The notes: a model not told the origin generated them from the letters alone. DNA of 64,000 nt from Vibrio tasmaniensis (GCF_024347635.1 NZ_AP025511.1:1364001-1428000), one strand, 5' to 3'. Counted from the first letter of the stretch, positions 7,953-17,589 are shown. Made by a program: numbers and translations.

Positions 7953-9110
7953 ATGAATGTTAACCATACAATGAGTCCGGTTCGTAAAGCCGTTTTAGGG
8001 CTGTTAGCTCCATTGATTTACACATCAAGTGTTATGGCGACGGAAAACTCGGTCGAAAGTGCTCCTAGTGCTGGTGTTTCACCTTATATTATCAATGGCA
8101 GTCCCACAACAGATGCAGAGCTAACTAACACTTATCCAACGTTTACTAGCCTGTACTTTCATGATGGTTCCAAATTTTCTAACTACTGTGGTGGAACCAT
8201 TATAGATGCACAATTCGTGCTTACCGCTGCCCATTGTGTGTATGAAAGTTACGTGTGGATGCTTAATACTTGGGTTGTTCCAGGAATGGCGGACCAAACA
8301 AAATATAACAACGGTGGATACCAATCAGCACGAGTTGAAAAGATATATTATCCAAGTGACTATAGTAATAATCTTGATCCCATCAACGGGAAAGTATTAC
8401 CAAACGATATTGCTATCTTGAAACTCAAAACAGCCTTAAATGTACGAGACTACTCTTCTTCAATTAACTCTACATTCGACAATGTCTATGCATTGAACCG
8501 TGGTCAAGATACGTTTAAAGCAGTTGGCCGAGGCTTGACGAGTCATATAACTGATGACCAAGGCAAAACGGTTTCTAGAACTGCTACTAATGTAGTCAAT
8601 CAAGCGAATTTAACCTTCGATGCTACAAATAGCTGTAATTCAACAGACAAACAGCTTTGTTTTGATGGAGCGCAGTTCAATGGATATAAAAACTCGACCT
8701 GTAATGGTGATTCAGGCGGTCCTGTCTATTGGTGGGATGGGAGTAGCTATCAGCAAATTGGTATTACAAGTTACGGGCCGGGTACATGTGGCAGCCTTAC
8801 TGAAAAATATACGTCTGTTTTTACGGAGGTTTATGATTATGCAGGATGGATTCAGCGAGTTGTTTCAGGCACTGAAAACGCAACTTTTGAAGTTAGAAGT
8901 ACACCGAGCTCTCGTGTTCTCGTACGTGTGAGCGATGGTCAAACCCTTGATTCATCTACTGCTTTGCTAAATGAAACATCAATGCCGAAAATCAGTCTAT
9001 CGGGTGGCTCTAATTCAGGCACCAACTCAGGTTCTAGCAGCGGCGGCTCTTTGGGTTTCTTGTCGATATTCGCACTGGGTTTACTTATTATAAGAAGACA
9101 ATCTATTTAA
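7953..9110 (+). CDS. Secreted trypsin-like serine protease with GlyGly-CTERM anchor
   Basis: The 385-residue S1-family protease has a signal peptide (charged start, hydrophobic 12-29, ending SVMA-T), an activation-type IING at 46-49, and a complete catalytic triad: His94 in LTAAHC, Asp152 in NDIAIL and Ser254 in GDSGGP. A Ser/Gly/Asn-rich linker leads to a C-terminal GGSLGFLSIFALGLLIIRR tail, the GlyGly-CTERM signal recognised by rhombosortase and linked to type II secretion. V. cholerae VesA/B/C share this plan. AAGGAG at about 7940 supports the start. It appears to be monocistronic, and substrates cannot be inferred. Confidence 0.9.
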   Translation: MNVNHTMSPVRKAVLGLLAPLIYTSSVMATENSVESAPSAGVSPYIINGSPTTDAELTNTYPTFTSLYFHDGSKFSNYCGGTIIDAQFVLTAAHCVYESYVWMLNTWVVPGMADQTKYNNGGYQSARVEKIYYPSDYSNNLDPINGKVLPNDIAILKLKTALNVRDYSSSINSTFDNVYALNRGQDTFKAVGRGLTSHITDDQGKTVSRTATNVVNQANLTFDATNSCNSTDKQLCFDGAQFNGYKNSTCNGDSGGPVYWWDGSSYQQIGITSYGPGTCGSLTEKYTSVFTEVYDYAGWIQRVVSGTENATFEVRSTPSSRVLVRVSDGQTLDSSTALLNETSMPKISLSGGSNSGTNSGSSSGGSLGFLSIFALGLLIIRRQSI

Positions 9111-9194
9111 CGTTAAGTAGACGTTTATCGGCATAGTTGAGGGCTATACCTCGACAGTTTGTTCATTTAAGCATTAATGAGAGAAGCCTTAGAT

Positions 9195-9227
9195 TAAGTC
9201 GACGCTTAAAACATCAGCGTCGACTTA
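9195..9227. terminator. Hairpin between convergent genes
   Basis: A perfect 12-bp stem (TAAGTCGACGCT / AGCGTCGACTTA) with a nine-base loop lies between the protease (plus) and the small minus-strand gene. Flanking T runs are weak in both directions, so termination is plausible but not certain. Confidence 0.55.
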
Positions 9228-9249
9228 GTTATTTCTGTGTGCTATCAAT

Positions 9250-9588
9250 TCAAACTTGTTGATAAGCCTGCTTATTGATTTTCGCCTTCCTGCTATACCT
9301 TTCGATAATTTCATCCATTTGCTTTATGGCATCGTTGATATTTTGAATACCACCTTGTACAACACCTTTCTCGCTTTGGTTCAATGCAGAAAAAGCCTGT
9401 TTTAATTCTTTATCTTCCAGCATATTTCCGTGTAACAGCACTTCTTTGTAAGTCAGTAATCTCTGCTGTACCGCAACAATTTCATTACGGGTATCTTCTG
9501 ATTCTAAAGCCTGTTGTATGCAAGGAAATGCCAATTTATAGAGATTCGCAATTTCCAATTTCACGCTATCATTATTCGCAATTTGCAA
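9250..9588 (-). CDS. Hypothetical small protein, TTG start
   Basis: This 112-residue frame has no recognised family. It is rich in charged and polar residues with helix-forming stretches (EDTRNEIVAVQQRLLTYKE, then ALNQSEKG, then IKQMDEIIERYSRKAK), so a soluble helical or coiled protein is likely. There is no signal peptide or membrane segment. The only start is TTG at 9588, with AGGA about 11 bases upstream, which is weak. It is convergent with the protease and divergent from the XRE gene at 9788. It could be a real Vibrio-specific gene or a spurious frame. Confidence 0.45.
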   Translation of the reverse strand: MQIANNDSVKLEIANLYKLAFPCIQQALESEDTRNEIVAVQQRLLTYKEVLLHGNMLEDKELKQAFSALNQSEKGVVQGGIQNINDAIKQMDEIIERYSRKAKINKQAYQQV

Positions 9589-9787
9589 TTTTTCTTATTT
9601 CCTAGCTCTTGATAATTCAAACTTATCTGCCCGCGAGTTAACGCCGTTGTAAGTGTGAAAGTCCATGAAACGTAACGTTTTTATCGGCCGAATAATATGC
9701 CTTTAATCGCTTATGTAAACTGTTCTAAGTCAATATGGTCTGCTTCTTGCTGAATTTAGGTCATAACTGTCTATTCTGGAGTTGCTT

Positions 9788-10105
9788 ATGTCACAAGAAC
9801 CTATAGTCATTGCGCTGATTGAGCGCAGGAAGCAAGGCAATTGGTCTCAAGAAAAATTGGCGGCTAGCGCAGGGATGAGCCTAAAAACTTATCAACGAAT
9901 TGAGCGGGGAGAGGCTGATATCAAAATGTCTCAGTATCGTTCGATCACGAGAACTTTGAAAGTGACGGACTTGGATGTCGTACTCGACGTTGTAGGAGCG
10001 TCTGAAGCAGCAGCGGAAGATGTAGCTGCTGCTAGTCGTTTGTTAACCAGTGAAGAGCGAATGCTGTTGATAAAATTGATTTTGTCGGTCAAAAAGAAGC
10101 AGTAG
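9788..10105 (+). CDS. Small XRE-family DNA-binding protein
   Basis: This 105-residue protein has a helix-turn-helix at about residues 6-62 (WSQEKLAASAGMSLKTYQRIERGEADI) and a C-terminal helical tail rich in Ala/Glu ending in KKKQ. The frame opens at TTG 9782, but TGGAG immediately before it is better spaced for ATG 9788, so that start is used. It has no obvious partner operon. The gene to the left is divergent and unknown. The target is unknown. Confidence 0.75.
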   Translation: MSQEPIVIALIERRKQGNWSQEKLAASAGMSLKTYQRIERGEADIKMSQYRSITRTLKVTDLDVVLDVVGASEAAAEDVAAASRLLTSEERMLLIKLILSVKKKQ

Positions 10106-10211
10106 CCTTTTTCGAATCAATAGCGCTCGGTATAGGTATCGAGCGTTGTTCAAATCAACGGGTTACAGCGGATGTGTCATGCTTGATTTGTTCGCGGGCG
10201 GAACACAACAA

Positions 10212-10622
10212 TTAGTCTACTCTTCCGCGCAGTTGCTTGGTGGTGCTTCTTTGTTTCTTACTCTCTAAGCGTCTTTTCTGGGACCCGCGTGTTGGCTTGG
10301 TTGCTCGTCTCACTTTTTGAACTTTTGTTGCTTCTAAGATCAGCTCTTTCAAACGTACCAAAGCATCGTCTCGGTTTTGCTCCTGAGTTCTGTACTGTTG
10401 AGCTTTAATGATAATCACACCATCTTTAGTGATACGACCATCTTTATGTGCCAGGAGTTTTTCTTTGTAGAAATCGGGTAGGGTGGAATGCTTGATGTCA
10501 AAACGCAAATGTATCGCACTCGATACTTTATTGACGTTTTGACCTCCGGCTCCTTGAGCTCTGATCGCGGTTAGCTGGAGTTCCCAGTCTTGAATTGAAA
10601 CAGAGTTAGATATTTGTAACAT
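10212..10622 (-). CDS. arfB: Alternative ribosome-rescue factor / peptidyl-tRNA hydrolase ArfB
   Basis: ArfB (YaeJ) enters the A site of ribosomes stalled on truncated mRNA and hydrolyses peptidyl-tRNA. The GGQ catalytic motif is in RAQGAGGQNVNKVSSAIHLR, and the protein ends in a long Lys/Arg-rich tail (KKQRSTTKQLRGRVD) that in the family threads into the mRNA channel. The frame extends upstream to 10655, but alignment with the family's start (MLQISNSVSIQ...) and GGA six bases upstream favour ATG 10622 (136 residues). It is divergent from the HAD phosphatase with under 90 bp between the starts. Confidence 0.92.
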   Translation of the reverse strand: MLQISNSVSIQDWELQLTAIRAQGAGGQNVNKVSSAIHLRFDIKHSTLPDFYKEKLLAHKDGRITKDGVIIIKAQQYRTQEQNRDDALVRLKELILEATKVQKVRRATKPTRGSQKRRLESKKQRSTTKQLRGRVD

Positions 10623-10709
10623 AAACATCCATTTTGAACAGTAATATGGGGTCATGATACTGAATATTGGGTATGGTATCAGTAACTTTCTTAAAGAGTG
10701 GTAGTAGTG

Positions 10710-11315
10710 ATGAAAATTGATTTAACGGCGTATGAAGGATTAATCTTTGATATGGACGGTACGTTGATCGATACAATGCCAGCACATGTGAAAGCATGGC
10801 AACAAACGGCGGAAGAGTTCGGCTTTTATTTCGAAGCGTCTTGGCTGCATAGCTTAGGTGGAATGCCGAGTTATAAGATCGCGGGTGAGGTAAATAGTAA
10901 GTACGGTTTATCGCTCGACCCACAAGCGGTTTCTACGTTTAAAATGGCTTCGTTTGCAGCTATTGAAGACAAAGGAGATATTATCCCTTGTACGTATTCT
11001 CTTTTGATAGACCATCTCGGTGACAAGAAGATTGCGGTTGGAACGGGCAGTCAACGCAAGAGCGCAGAACAACTGTTAGATAAAACGGATATCTTGAGTA
11101 AGTTGGATATCTTAGTGACAGCGACAGATGTGAAGAATCATAAACCAAACCCTGATACTTTCTTAGCTGCTTGTTTTGGTATGGGTTTACAGCCAAAGCA
11201 GTGTGTTGTGTTTGAAGATACTCACCTTGGTAAGCAGGCAGCCCATGCTGCGAATATGGATTGCATTCTGGTAGTCGAAGGGAATACGCTTGAGTTCTAC
11301 CCCGCACCGAGTTGA
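10710..11315 (+). CDS. yqaB: HAD-superfamily phosphatase, YqaB-like (fructose-1-phosphate/sugar phosphatase)
   Basis: This 201-residue HAD hydrolase has motif I FDMDGTLIDTMP near the N-terminus, a helical cap, motif II VGTGS, a motif III lysine in KNHKPNPDTF and motif IV VFEDTHLGKQAA. The set and spacing match the beta-phosphoglucomutase-like YqaB group, which dephosphorylates fructose-1-phosphate and similar small sugar phosphates. Substrate is inferred from family only. GTG 10698 is in frame, but ATG 10710 begins at the usual family N-terminus (MKIDLTAYEGLIFDMDG). Confidence 0.85.
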   Translation: MKIDLTAYEGLIFDMDGTLIDTMPAHVKAWQQTAEEFGFYFEASWLHSLGGMPSYKIAGEVNSKYGLSLDPQAVSTFKMASFAAIEDKGDIIPCTYSLLIDHLGDKKIAVGTGSQRKSAEQLLDKTDILSKLDILVTATDVKNHKPNPDTFLAACFGMGLQPKQCVVFEDTHLGKQAAHAANMDCILVVEGNTLEFYPAPS

Positions 11316-11383
11316 TTGTTAAGTGAACGACTCTAGAGTGAAATGAACAAGTTAGCGGGGCGGTGGTGCGACTCAGGCTTCTG

Positions 11384-13291
11384 CTATGCAATTTCGCTCA
11401 TTTCGCTATCAAGGAACAAACATACACTGTTTCTACCTACTGCTTTTGCTTCGTATAGTGCTAAATCGGCGCACTTATAATTGAGAGCAGGTTCACCTGT
11501 TAGGTTGGTTATTCCGCCACTTATTGTAACGACGTTGTCGAACTCGATACTGATCGCGATTCTCAGCCTATTAAGCACATAGTCGGCTTCTTGTGGTGTC
11601 GTGTGAGGCAAGATAACCCCAAACTCTTCTCCACCAATACGAGCCACGAAATCGGTATCTCGACATTCACGTTGCAGTACCTGTGCTACTGTTTGTATGG
11701 CTTTATCGCCATAATCATGTCCAAACCTATCGTTAATGCCTTTGAAATGGTCAATATCCAATATGGCTAAGCAAGATTGTTCACGATTAGGGTAGCGACT
11801 AACGCGAGAACACTCGTCACGAAGTTCTAGGTCGAACTTTCGTCTATTCCAGCAGCCAGATAGTGCATCTTTCTCACTAAGGTTTCTCAGTTTATTCTCG
11901 AGCTCTTTGTGTTTGCTGATATCAACAAATGAAGCGACATAAAATTGAATCACACCTTTTGAGTCTTTGATGGTTTGGATGCGAAGAATTTCCGTGATTA
12001 AGGTGCCATCTTTACGTCGGTTCACCACTTCGCCTTCCCACATTCCTGTCTCTTTAATGACGCTCCACATTTTAATGTAGAACTCTTCATTATAGCGGCC
12101 AGCGTTAAACAATGAAGGCTGTTTACCTTTTACATCTTCTAACTCGTAGCCACTGACACGGGTGAACTCTTGGTTTACTTTTATGATTCGGTTATTTCTA
12201 TCTGTAATCACTAACGCCGACATGCCATTCATCGCCGCTTTTGCTAGTTGGCTATCTATGCTGTTTTTTTTATGATTTCTGTTCCACAGTACGAAACCTG
12301 CAGAAATCATTGAAATCAATATCGAGAGTATGATTATCTGAACGACTATGGCGTGATTTTCTTGTTGAAACTGAGTGTTAAATTGATGTTCTTCAATATG
12401 AAGAACCATATAAATTGGTCCTTCAAACTGCTTAATCTTAGGGCTGATGTCAGAGTGAAAATACCAGTTTTTACCATCAAAATAGCTGGATGAGATGCCG
12501 CTCTGAATATTCTGCCACAGGCCTGGGGCTAGTTTTGCATACGTCTTGTCTGAACGTGATTCAATCACATGCCCAAATGAATCCTCAGGGGCGGGACCCA
12601 TGATGACATGTCCGGTTTTGTTGAGAATGACAGGAACAGTTGTTGATGTCCCAATCTGGTATTGTAAGCGTTCATAGATTTCGCGCATATTTAGGTTAGC
12701 AATGAAATAGCCAATAATGTGCTCCCCTACAGTCACAGGCGTCATAATGCGAAGTGTCGGCGCAAAGGGGCGAACTAACTCTCCATTTTCGGCCTCAAGA
12801 TCAATGCCTTTAGCGCTTACCTCTCCGATCGATAATTCTTGTAGCACTTTGTAGTAATCGCTAGAGGATTTGTTCTGTAACTTGCGGTCTGCGACGACAG
12901 TTGCTTGACCGTCCTTGTAGTTGACGCGGAAGACTTCGTTGGCGTCTAGATCTAGGAAACGTAGTTGAGAGTAGTATTGTTGCCCGTTTGCTAATACTAC
13001 CCAGAGATCTTGAAGTGCCTGTTTGTTAGCAATCGAAGGTTCAGCAACTGCACGGAGTAGGGTCTGTGAAGCGGCAATAGAGGGAACCGCGTTTGATATT
13101 TGCTCAACAATAATCGCGAGTTGATGAAAGCTGTATTCGATTTGGTTTTGATTCGACTGTTTGATGTTCAGCGCATGCTGAGCTTCAACCCGTTCAAATT
13201 CAGAGTTTATATAGAGAGCAGGGACTAATCCTAGGACAAACAGGGTACATAGAAATTGGCCGATCAGTTTTTTTATACTCGTATTCATCAC
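11384..13291 (-). CDS. Membrane diguanylate cyclase with sensor, PAS and GGDEF domains
   Basis: The 635-residue protein has a membrane segment near residues 9-29, a periplasmic sensor region of about 280 residues, a second membrane segment around 315-335, a PAS domain (about 345-460) and a GGDEF domain. The active site is intact (GGEEF at 553-557). An RxxD inhibitory site (RDTD) lies five residues before it, so product feedback is expected. It makes cyclic-di-GMP from GTP in response to an unknown periplasmic signal. There is no EAL domain. The gene stands alone, convergent with yqaB. Confidence 0.92.
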   Translation of the reverse strand: MMNTSIKKLIGQFLCTLFVLGLVPALYINSEFERVEAQHALNIKQSNQNQIEYSFHQLAIIVEQISNAVPSIAASQTLLRAVAEPSIANKQALQDLWVVLANGQQYYSQLRFLDLDANEVFRVNYKDGQATVVADRKLQNKSSSDYYKVLQELSIGEVSAKGIDLEAENGELVRPFAPTLRIMTPVTVGEHIIGYFIANLNMREIYERLQYQIGTSTTVPVILNKTGHVIMGPAPEDSFGHVIESRSDKTYAKLAPGLWQNIQSGISSSYFDGKNWYFHSDISPKIKQFEGPIYMVLHIEEHQFNTQFQQENHAIVVQIIILSILISMISAGFVLWNRNHKKNSIDSQLAKAAMNGMSALVITDRNNRIIKVNQEFTRVSGYELEDVKGKQPSLFNAGRYNEEFYIKMWSVIKETGMWEGEVVNRRKDGTLITEILRIQTIKDSKGVIQFYVASFVDISKHKELENKLRNLSEKDALSGCWNRRKFDLELRDECSRVSRYPNREQSCLAILDIDHFKGINDRFGHDYGDKAIQTVAQVLQRECRDTDFVARIGGEEFGVILPHTTPQEADYVLNRLRIAISIEFDNVVTISGGITNLTGEPALNYKCADLALYEAKAVGRNSVCLFLDSEMSEIA

Positions 13292-13445
13292 TGTCCTCGA
13301 AAAATCAGCGCAATACTATATATTTTATAGGCCTATTAATGTGATCTTGACCCAAAACTTATAATAAGGATTGCATATTATTTTGATTTCAATGAAATTT
13401 ATTGCATTTGGAGTGTTGGTTGAGCAATTAGGTATCAGAAAGGAG

Positions 13446-13486
13446 GCCCGTCCGTAAATATAATTGGGATCATAGTACGGACAGGC
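13446..13486 (-). terminator. Possible terminator after fhs
   Basis: GTCCGTA (13450-13456) pairs with TACGGAC (13476-13482), extended by GCC/GGC past one mismatch. It is about 45 bp beyond the fhs stop on the minus strand. The U run is poor, so it is only a candidate. Confidence 0.35.
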
Positions 13487-13528
13487 TATTTTAGATAAAG
13501 CGGATTTTTAGCCTATGCCTGGTCGTAA

Positions 13529-15277
13529 TTAACTTAAGCCAATGATATTCCCTTTGCTGTCAATGTCCAATTGCATAAAAGCCGGTTTGTCAGGTAGGCC
13601 TGGCATTGTCATTACATTGCCGCATAAAGCGTAGATGAAGCCGGCACCCGCACACAGTTTTAGTTCTCTAACCGGTACGTCAAATTGTGTAGGTGCACCC
13701 TTTAGATGCGCCTCAGTGGATATAGACAGTGGCGTTTTTGCTAAACACACAGATAGGTCGCTATAACCGTGTTGGCTAAACTCTGCCAACTGTTTTTTTG
13801 CGAGTGGTGATAGCGAAATACTTGCCGCGCCATAACCGACTTCAGCAACTGCCATCAGTTTCTCTTCTAAGCTTTGTTCAGAGAGGTACAAAGGTTTAAA
13901 TTCACAGTTATTTTGGCATGCTTTTACCACGGAATGAGCCAGATCCGTTGCGCCTTCGCCACCTAAACCAAATGCTTCACTGACTTCAACGCTAACGCTT
14001 GGGTCGAAATCGGTGATCATCTGTTTCAAAGCACCGAGCTCTTGACCTGAATCTTGTGGGAATCGGTTGATTGCAACAACGGTCGGCACTTGATATTGCT
14101 TAACGTTGTTAATGTGCCATTTGAGATTCTCAAAGCCAGCAATAAGTGCGTCTTGGTCATCATTGAAGATAGAATCTGGTAGGGGAGTTCCCGGTCTTAA
14201 ATCGTATAAGCCTGAATTCGCTTTTAGGCCGCGTAATGTCGCGACGATCACTGCGCAATCTGGTTTCTTATTCGATGCTTTAACCTTGATGTTACACGCC
14301 TTCTCAAAACCCATGTCTGAGCCAAAGCCGCCTTCGGTCACGACAAAGTCACTCAGCTTTAACGCAATCTTATCGGCAATGATTGAAGAGTTACCGTGTG
14401 CGATATTCGCGAAAGGTCCTGCATGTATCAGGGTAGGTACACCTTCAAGGGTTTGCATCAATGTTGGCTCAATAGAGTCTTTCATTGTCACTGTCATAGC
14501 GCCCGCAACGTTGAAGTCATCTGCGGTTAATGGCAAGCCTTGATGGTTATAAGCGAGTACGACACGACCAATACGCTTGCGTAGGTCTTGAAGGTCGTCA
14601 GCCAGGGCAAGAATGGCCATTAGCTCAGAAGCGGCCGAGATATCAAAACCATCTTCACGTTCAAAACCGTTGATTGTTTTGCCTGATTCGTTCTTTCCTA
14701 CGGTGATCATGCGCAGTGCGCGGTCATTGTGGTCAAGGACACGTCGCCACACGATTCTGCGCGAGTCTATATCCAGAGCTTTTAAGCCTGAGCGAGCCTC
14801 AAAGGCTTCTAACCCTTCTCGCTGCTCATGATACAAACGAGCATCAATAGCGGCAGAGGCAAGGTTATGAGCAACCGTAACGGCATGAATATCGCCAGTC
14901 AGGTGCAGGTTCAATTGTTCCATTGGGGCAACTTGTGAATAGCCACCGCCTGCTGCACCACCTTTTACACCAAATACCGGTCCCATCGAAGGCTGACGAA
15001 TACAGGCCATAGCGGATTGGTTAATTTTAGCAAGGCCTTGTGCTAAACCGATAGTGGTGACGGTTTTGCCCTCGCCAAGAGGCGTAGGTGTGATTGCCGT
15101 AACAACGACTAATTTACCATCTTGTTGGCTAGCGAGGCGTTCAAGTGATGTGAGAGACACTTTAGATTTGTATTGCCCTAATGGCTGATGTTCGTTGTGT
15201 TGCAAGCCAGCTTGCTTGGCAACCTCACTGATGCTTTTAAGGGGAGTAGAGCGACAAATATCAATATCAGACAGCAT
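13529..15277 (-). CDS. fhs: Formate-tetrahydrofolate ligase
   Basis: Fhs joins formate to tetrahydrofolate with ATP, giving 10-formyl-THF for purine synthesis and other one-carbon needs. The protein is 582 residues, close to the family norm. It carries the P-loop TPLGEGKTVTTIGL, the RQPSMGPVFGVKGGAAGGGYSQV signature and a TEGGFGSDMGFEK motif. GGATCAAAT precedes the ATG. A PurR-like palindrome is centred about 40 bp upstream of the start. With nearby gcv, glyA and gsk genes, it belongs to a one-carbon and purine neighbourhood. Confidence 0.96.
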   Translation of the reverse strand: MLSDIDICRSTPLKSISEVAKQAGLQHNEHQPLGQYKSKVSLTSLERLASQQDGKLVVVTAITPTPLGEGKTVTTIGLAQGLAKINQSAMACIRQPSMGPVFGVKGGAAGGGYSQVAPMEQLNLHLTGDIHAVTVAHNLASAAIDARLYHEQREGLEAFEARSGLKALDIDSRRIVWRRVLDHNDRALRMITVGKNESGKTINGFEREDGFDISAASELMAILALADDLQDLRKRIGRVVLAYNHQGLPLTADDFNVAGAMTVTMKDSIEPTLMQTLEGVPTLIHAGPFANIAHGNSSIIADKIALKLSDFVVTEGGFGSDMGFEKACNIKVKASNKKPDCAVIVATLRGLKANSGLYDLRPGTPLPDSIFNDDQDALIAGFENLKWHINNVKQYQVPTVVAINRFPQDSGQELGALKQMITDFDPSVSVEVSEAFGLGGEGATDLAHSVVKACQNNCEFKPLYLSEQSLEEKLMAVAEVGYGAASISLSPLAKKQLAEFSQHGYSDLSVCLAKTPLSISTEAHLKGAPTQFDVPVRELKLCAGAGFIYALCGNVMTMPGLPDKPAFMQLDIDSKGNIIGLS

Positions 15278-15309
15278 ATTTGATCCTTATATCAGAACCG
15301 AAAGGTGGT

Positions 15310-15325
15310 ACGTAAACGTTTGCGT
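15310..15325 (-). promoter_or_regulatory. PurR-like operator upstream of fhs
   Basis: ACGTAAACGTTTGCGT is a near-palindrome that differs from the PurR consensus ACGCAAACGTTTTCGT at only two positions. It lies 32-48 bp before the fhs start codon, a repressor position. Regulation by PurR is inferred from sequence. Confidence 0.65.
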
Positions 15326-15483
15326 GGCGATAGTACTGTATAAATTTGCCATGTAAAGGCAAACCACATCAATTATGTGCTGGAAGATAACAGATCTAAA
15401 GAGTCATTGCGCGAGATCAAATCTTAAACGAGCAACCTATTCGATTTGATTACCTTTAATTACTGTTATCTGGGGTTTGATAG

Positions 15484-15510
15484 AAAAAGGGCTGCATACT
15501 AGCAGCCCTT
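15484..15510 (-). terminator. Terminator of gsk
   Basis: A perfect 9-bp stem (AAGGGCTGC / GCAGCCCTT, six-base loop) is followed on the minus strand by a T5 run. It is 40 bp after the gsk stop. Confidence 0.88.
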
Positions 15511-15550
15511 CGCAGATTAGATAATTTTATTTAGGGGTTACCTAAAAAGA

Positions 15551-16855
15551 TTAACGATCCCAGTATGTTTCTTCTAAGCTATCTTCGCGTTCAGGTAGCG
15601 CACGAGAAAGGCGAGGAGAGTGCTGAGTTAATACTTCGTAACTTACACGGTTTGCGTACTTACAAATTTGAGACAAAGACGAGTAAGTGAGGCAAGTGTG
15701 TTCGTGCTTTTCTGAGTTTGGCACGTTTACATGATGGTAGCTGTTTGCTGCCATGTCGTGTAGTAGTGCAGAAAGTGCACCATCACCAGCGCCATTGGTG
15801 TTTTTAATCTCGCGCGGGCCACCTAGGTAAGGGCCAATGTGAGAGTACACTTTTACTGGAGATTCACAGTCTTGCTTACGCATAGCGCGGCTGAATTCGT
15901 ATTTGTTGAACTCAGGGATGTTACCGGGTAACAATGGCAAGGTGGTTTCGCGTTTCGCAGGCTCATCAGTGTAACCAGCCATGTATAAGCCAATTGGACC
16001 AGCGGTACATAGAACGAGGTCAACCCACTCAAGCGCTTTGTTAGCGGCTAGAAGTGGATCTTTTTCACCCGTTAACGCTTCACCTTCGTCTTCGTTCATC
16101 GCGACAATGGTTACGTTCTCTTTCAGATATTCTTGCCACCATTCCGCATTACCTTCGATCACGTACTTAGTACCAAGTGTTAGTACAACTGGCACATTGT
16201 GCGCTTTCGCGTATTCAATCGCTTTTTGCACCGCTTTTGGCATCGGATCTTCAGGCTTGCCACGCATTAGGTAAGACGAAACAACCAATGCTGATGCTTT
16301 CTCAAACACTTGCTCAGGAATACTTTCAGGAAGCAGTTGGTTCATGTGGCCTTCGTTGATGGCAAATGTACGCTCGCCATCTTCAGAAATCAGCGTATAG
16401 CAGCGACCAATTGGACCATCAACAGTTTGAAGGTGATTTAGATTCATACGAGAAGAAGTACGACAAAGGTAACGATAACCAAATGAGCCAACTTCAATCT
16501 TCTTAGACATAACGCCGAGCAATACAGATTTACTGTCTGCAAGTACGGAATAGTTGTGCAGTGTGTTGCCGATAGTATCGCCAGGATATTGATGCGTGAT
16601 CAAACCGCGCTCAACTAACTCTTCGTACAGCGCATCTGCTTTACTCTCTTCCAATACCAGTGAGTGACCTTTACTCAGCTCATATTTTTCAAGGAACGCG
16701 TTATCAACACGGGCTTCGATATCAACAATCGTTTGACCAACACCGACAATTGTTGCGCGGTGAAGCTTAGGCGTTTGTTGCATTTGGTTGACCAACGGAT
16801 CACGTGCGTGAGTTGGAAAGTAGTGTTTAGATTTACGCTGTCCAGGAAACTTCAT
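15551..16855 (-). CDS. gsk: Inosine/guanosine kinase
   Basis: Gsk is a PfkB-family kinase of purine salvage that phosphorylates inosine and guanosine. The protein has 434 residues, equal to E. coli Gsk, and starts with the family N-terminus MKFPGQRKSKHYFP. The PfkB active-site signature NTNGAGDGALSALLHD holds the catalytic Asp, and ALTGEKDPLLA and VLCTAGPIGL are recognisable. No Shine-Dalgarno is clear before the ATG. It has its own terminator and is transcribed in the same direction as fhs downstream. Confidence 0.95.
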   Translation of the reverse strand: MKFPGQRKSKHYFPTHARDPLVNQMQQTPKLHRATIVGVGQTIVDIEARVDNAFLEKYELSKGHSLVLEESKADALYEELVERGLITHQYPGDTIGNTLHNYSVLADSKSVLLGVMSKKIEVGSFGYRYLCRTSSRMNLNHLQTVDGPIGRCYTLISEDGERTFAINEGHMNQLLPESIPEQVFEKASALVVSSYLMRGKPEDPMPKAVQKAIEYAKAHNVPVVLTLGTKYVIEGNAEWWQEYLKENVTIVAMNEDEGEALTGEKDPLLAANKALEWVDLVLCTAGPIGLYMAGYTDEPAKRETTLPLLPGNIPEFNKYEFSRAMRKQDCESPVKVYSHIGPYLGGPREIKNTNGAGDGALSALLHDMAANSYHHVNVPNSEKHEHTCLTYSSLSQICKYANRVSYEVLTQHSPRLSRALPEREDSLEETYWDR

Positions 16856-16934
16856 ATGAAAAATACAGTGAAAAAATTTTGCCGCATGATATCACATTTT
16901 GTTTCTGATTCTTTCATTTTTATTACATTTAGAA

Positions 16935-16961
16935 TCACCTGTACGATGTCTGTACAGGTGA
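16935..16961. terminator. Hairpin after creA
   Basis: TCACCTGTAC (16935-16944) pairs perfectly with GTACAGGTGA (16952-16961). It sits 38 bp past the creA stop. Downstream T content is moderate in both directions, so it may end creA transcription. Confidence 0.55.
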
Positions 16962-16998
16962 CTCGTTTTACTTTTCGCTTGAGGGCATTTACGTGAGC

Positions 16999-17475
16999 CT
17001 ATTCCGCTGGGACGAGTGTTGCTGGATCAACGTAAGCCTCAGTACCCCATAGGGGAACGGTTGAAAGGCTATGCTTGAAACTGCCTTCTGTTTCTTTGGT
17101 GGTGTATGATAAGTAAAGTAGTGATTGATTCTCTGCATCGTAGATACGACGAACCTTCATTGTTTTAAAGAAGATACTTTTTGATTGTTTGAATACCACT
17201 TCACCAGATTTGCTTTTGTCTATTTTAGCAATCATTTCTGATGTAATTTCACCGGTTTGACGACAAGAGATAGAGCTATCGCTTGGATCGGAAAGGCTAA
17301 GGTTTGCTTCGATCGAAGCGATATGACAAGTCACACCTGCGATTTTATCATCATCTAAAGAAGACATTTTGATGTCCTTCATTGTGAAGAATCCAAGAGA
17401 GACGTCGCCAACCTCGTTGTCCGAACAGCCAGCCAACATTGTGATGATACCCGCTGCTATTAAGGCTTTTTTCAT
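16999..17475 (-). CDS. creA: CreA-family protein
   Basis: This 158-residue exported protein has a short signal peptide and lipobox-like LAGC at residue 16, so it may be a lipoprotein. The body matches CreA: VGDVSLGFFTMKDIK, GVTCHIASIEANLSL, DPSDSSISCRQTG and FKTMKVRRIYDAENQSLLYLSY. The function of CreA is not established despite its name in the E. coli cre locus. Here no creBCD genes are adjacent. GGACTTCTT precedes the ATG. Confidence 0.9.
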   Translation of the reverse strand: MKKALIAAGIITMLAGCSDNEVGDVSLGFFTMKDIKMSSLDDDKIAGVTCHIASIEANLSLSDPSDSSISCRQTGEITSEMIAKIDKSKSGEVVFKQSKSIFFKTMKVRRIYDAENQSLLYLSYTTKETEGSFKHSLSTVPLWGTEAYVDPATLVPAE

Positions 17476-17589
17476 AAGAAGTCCTTTTTATTTATAGAGT
17501 TCTGTTTACTATAAGGATATTGAAAGCTTGAATACGAGTGTAGAGCTTTTCGTTAAGTTCTTAAAGGATGTTGTTGGATAATGGAAAAT

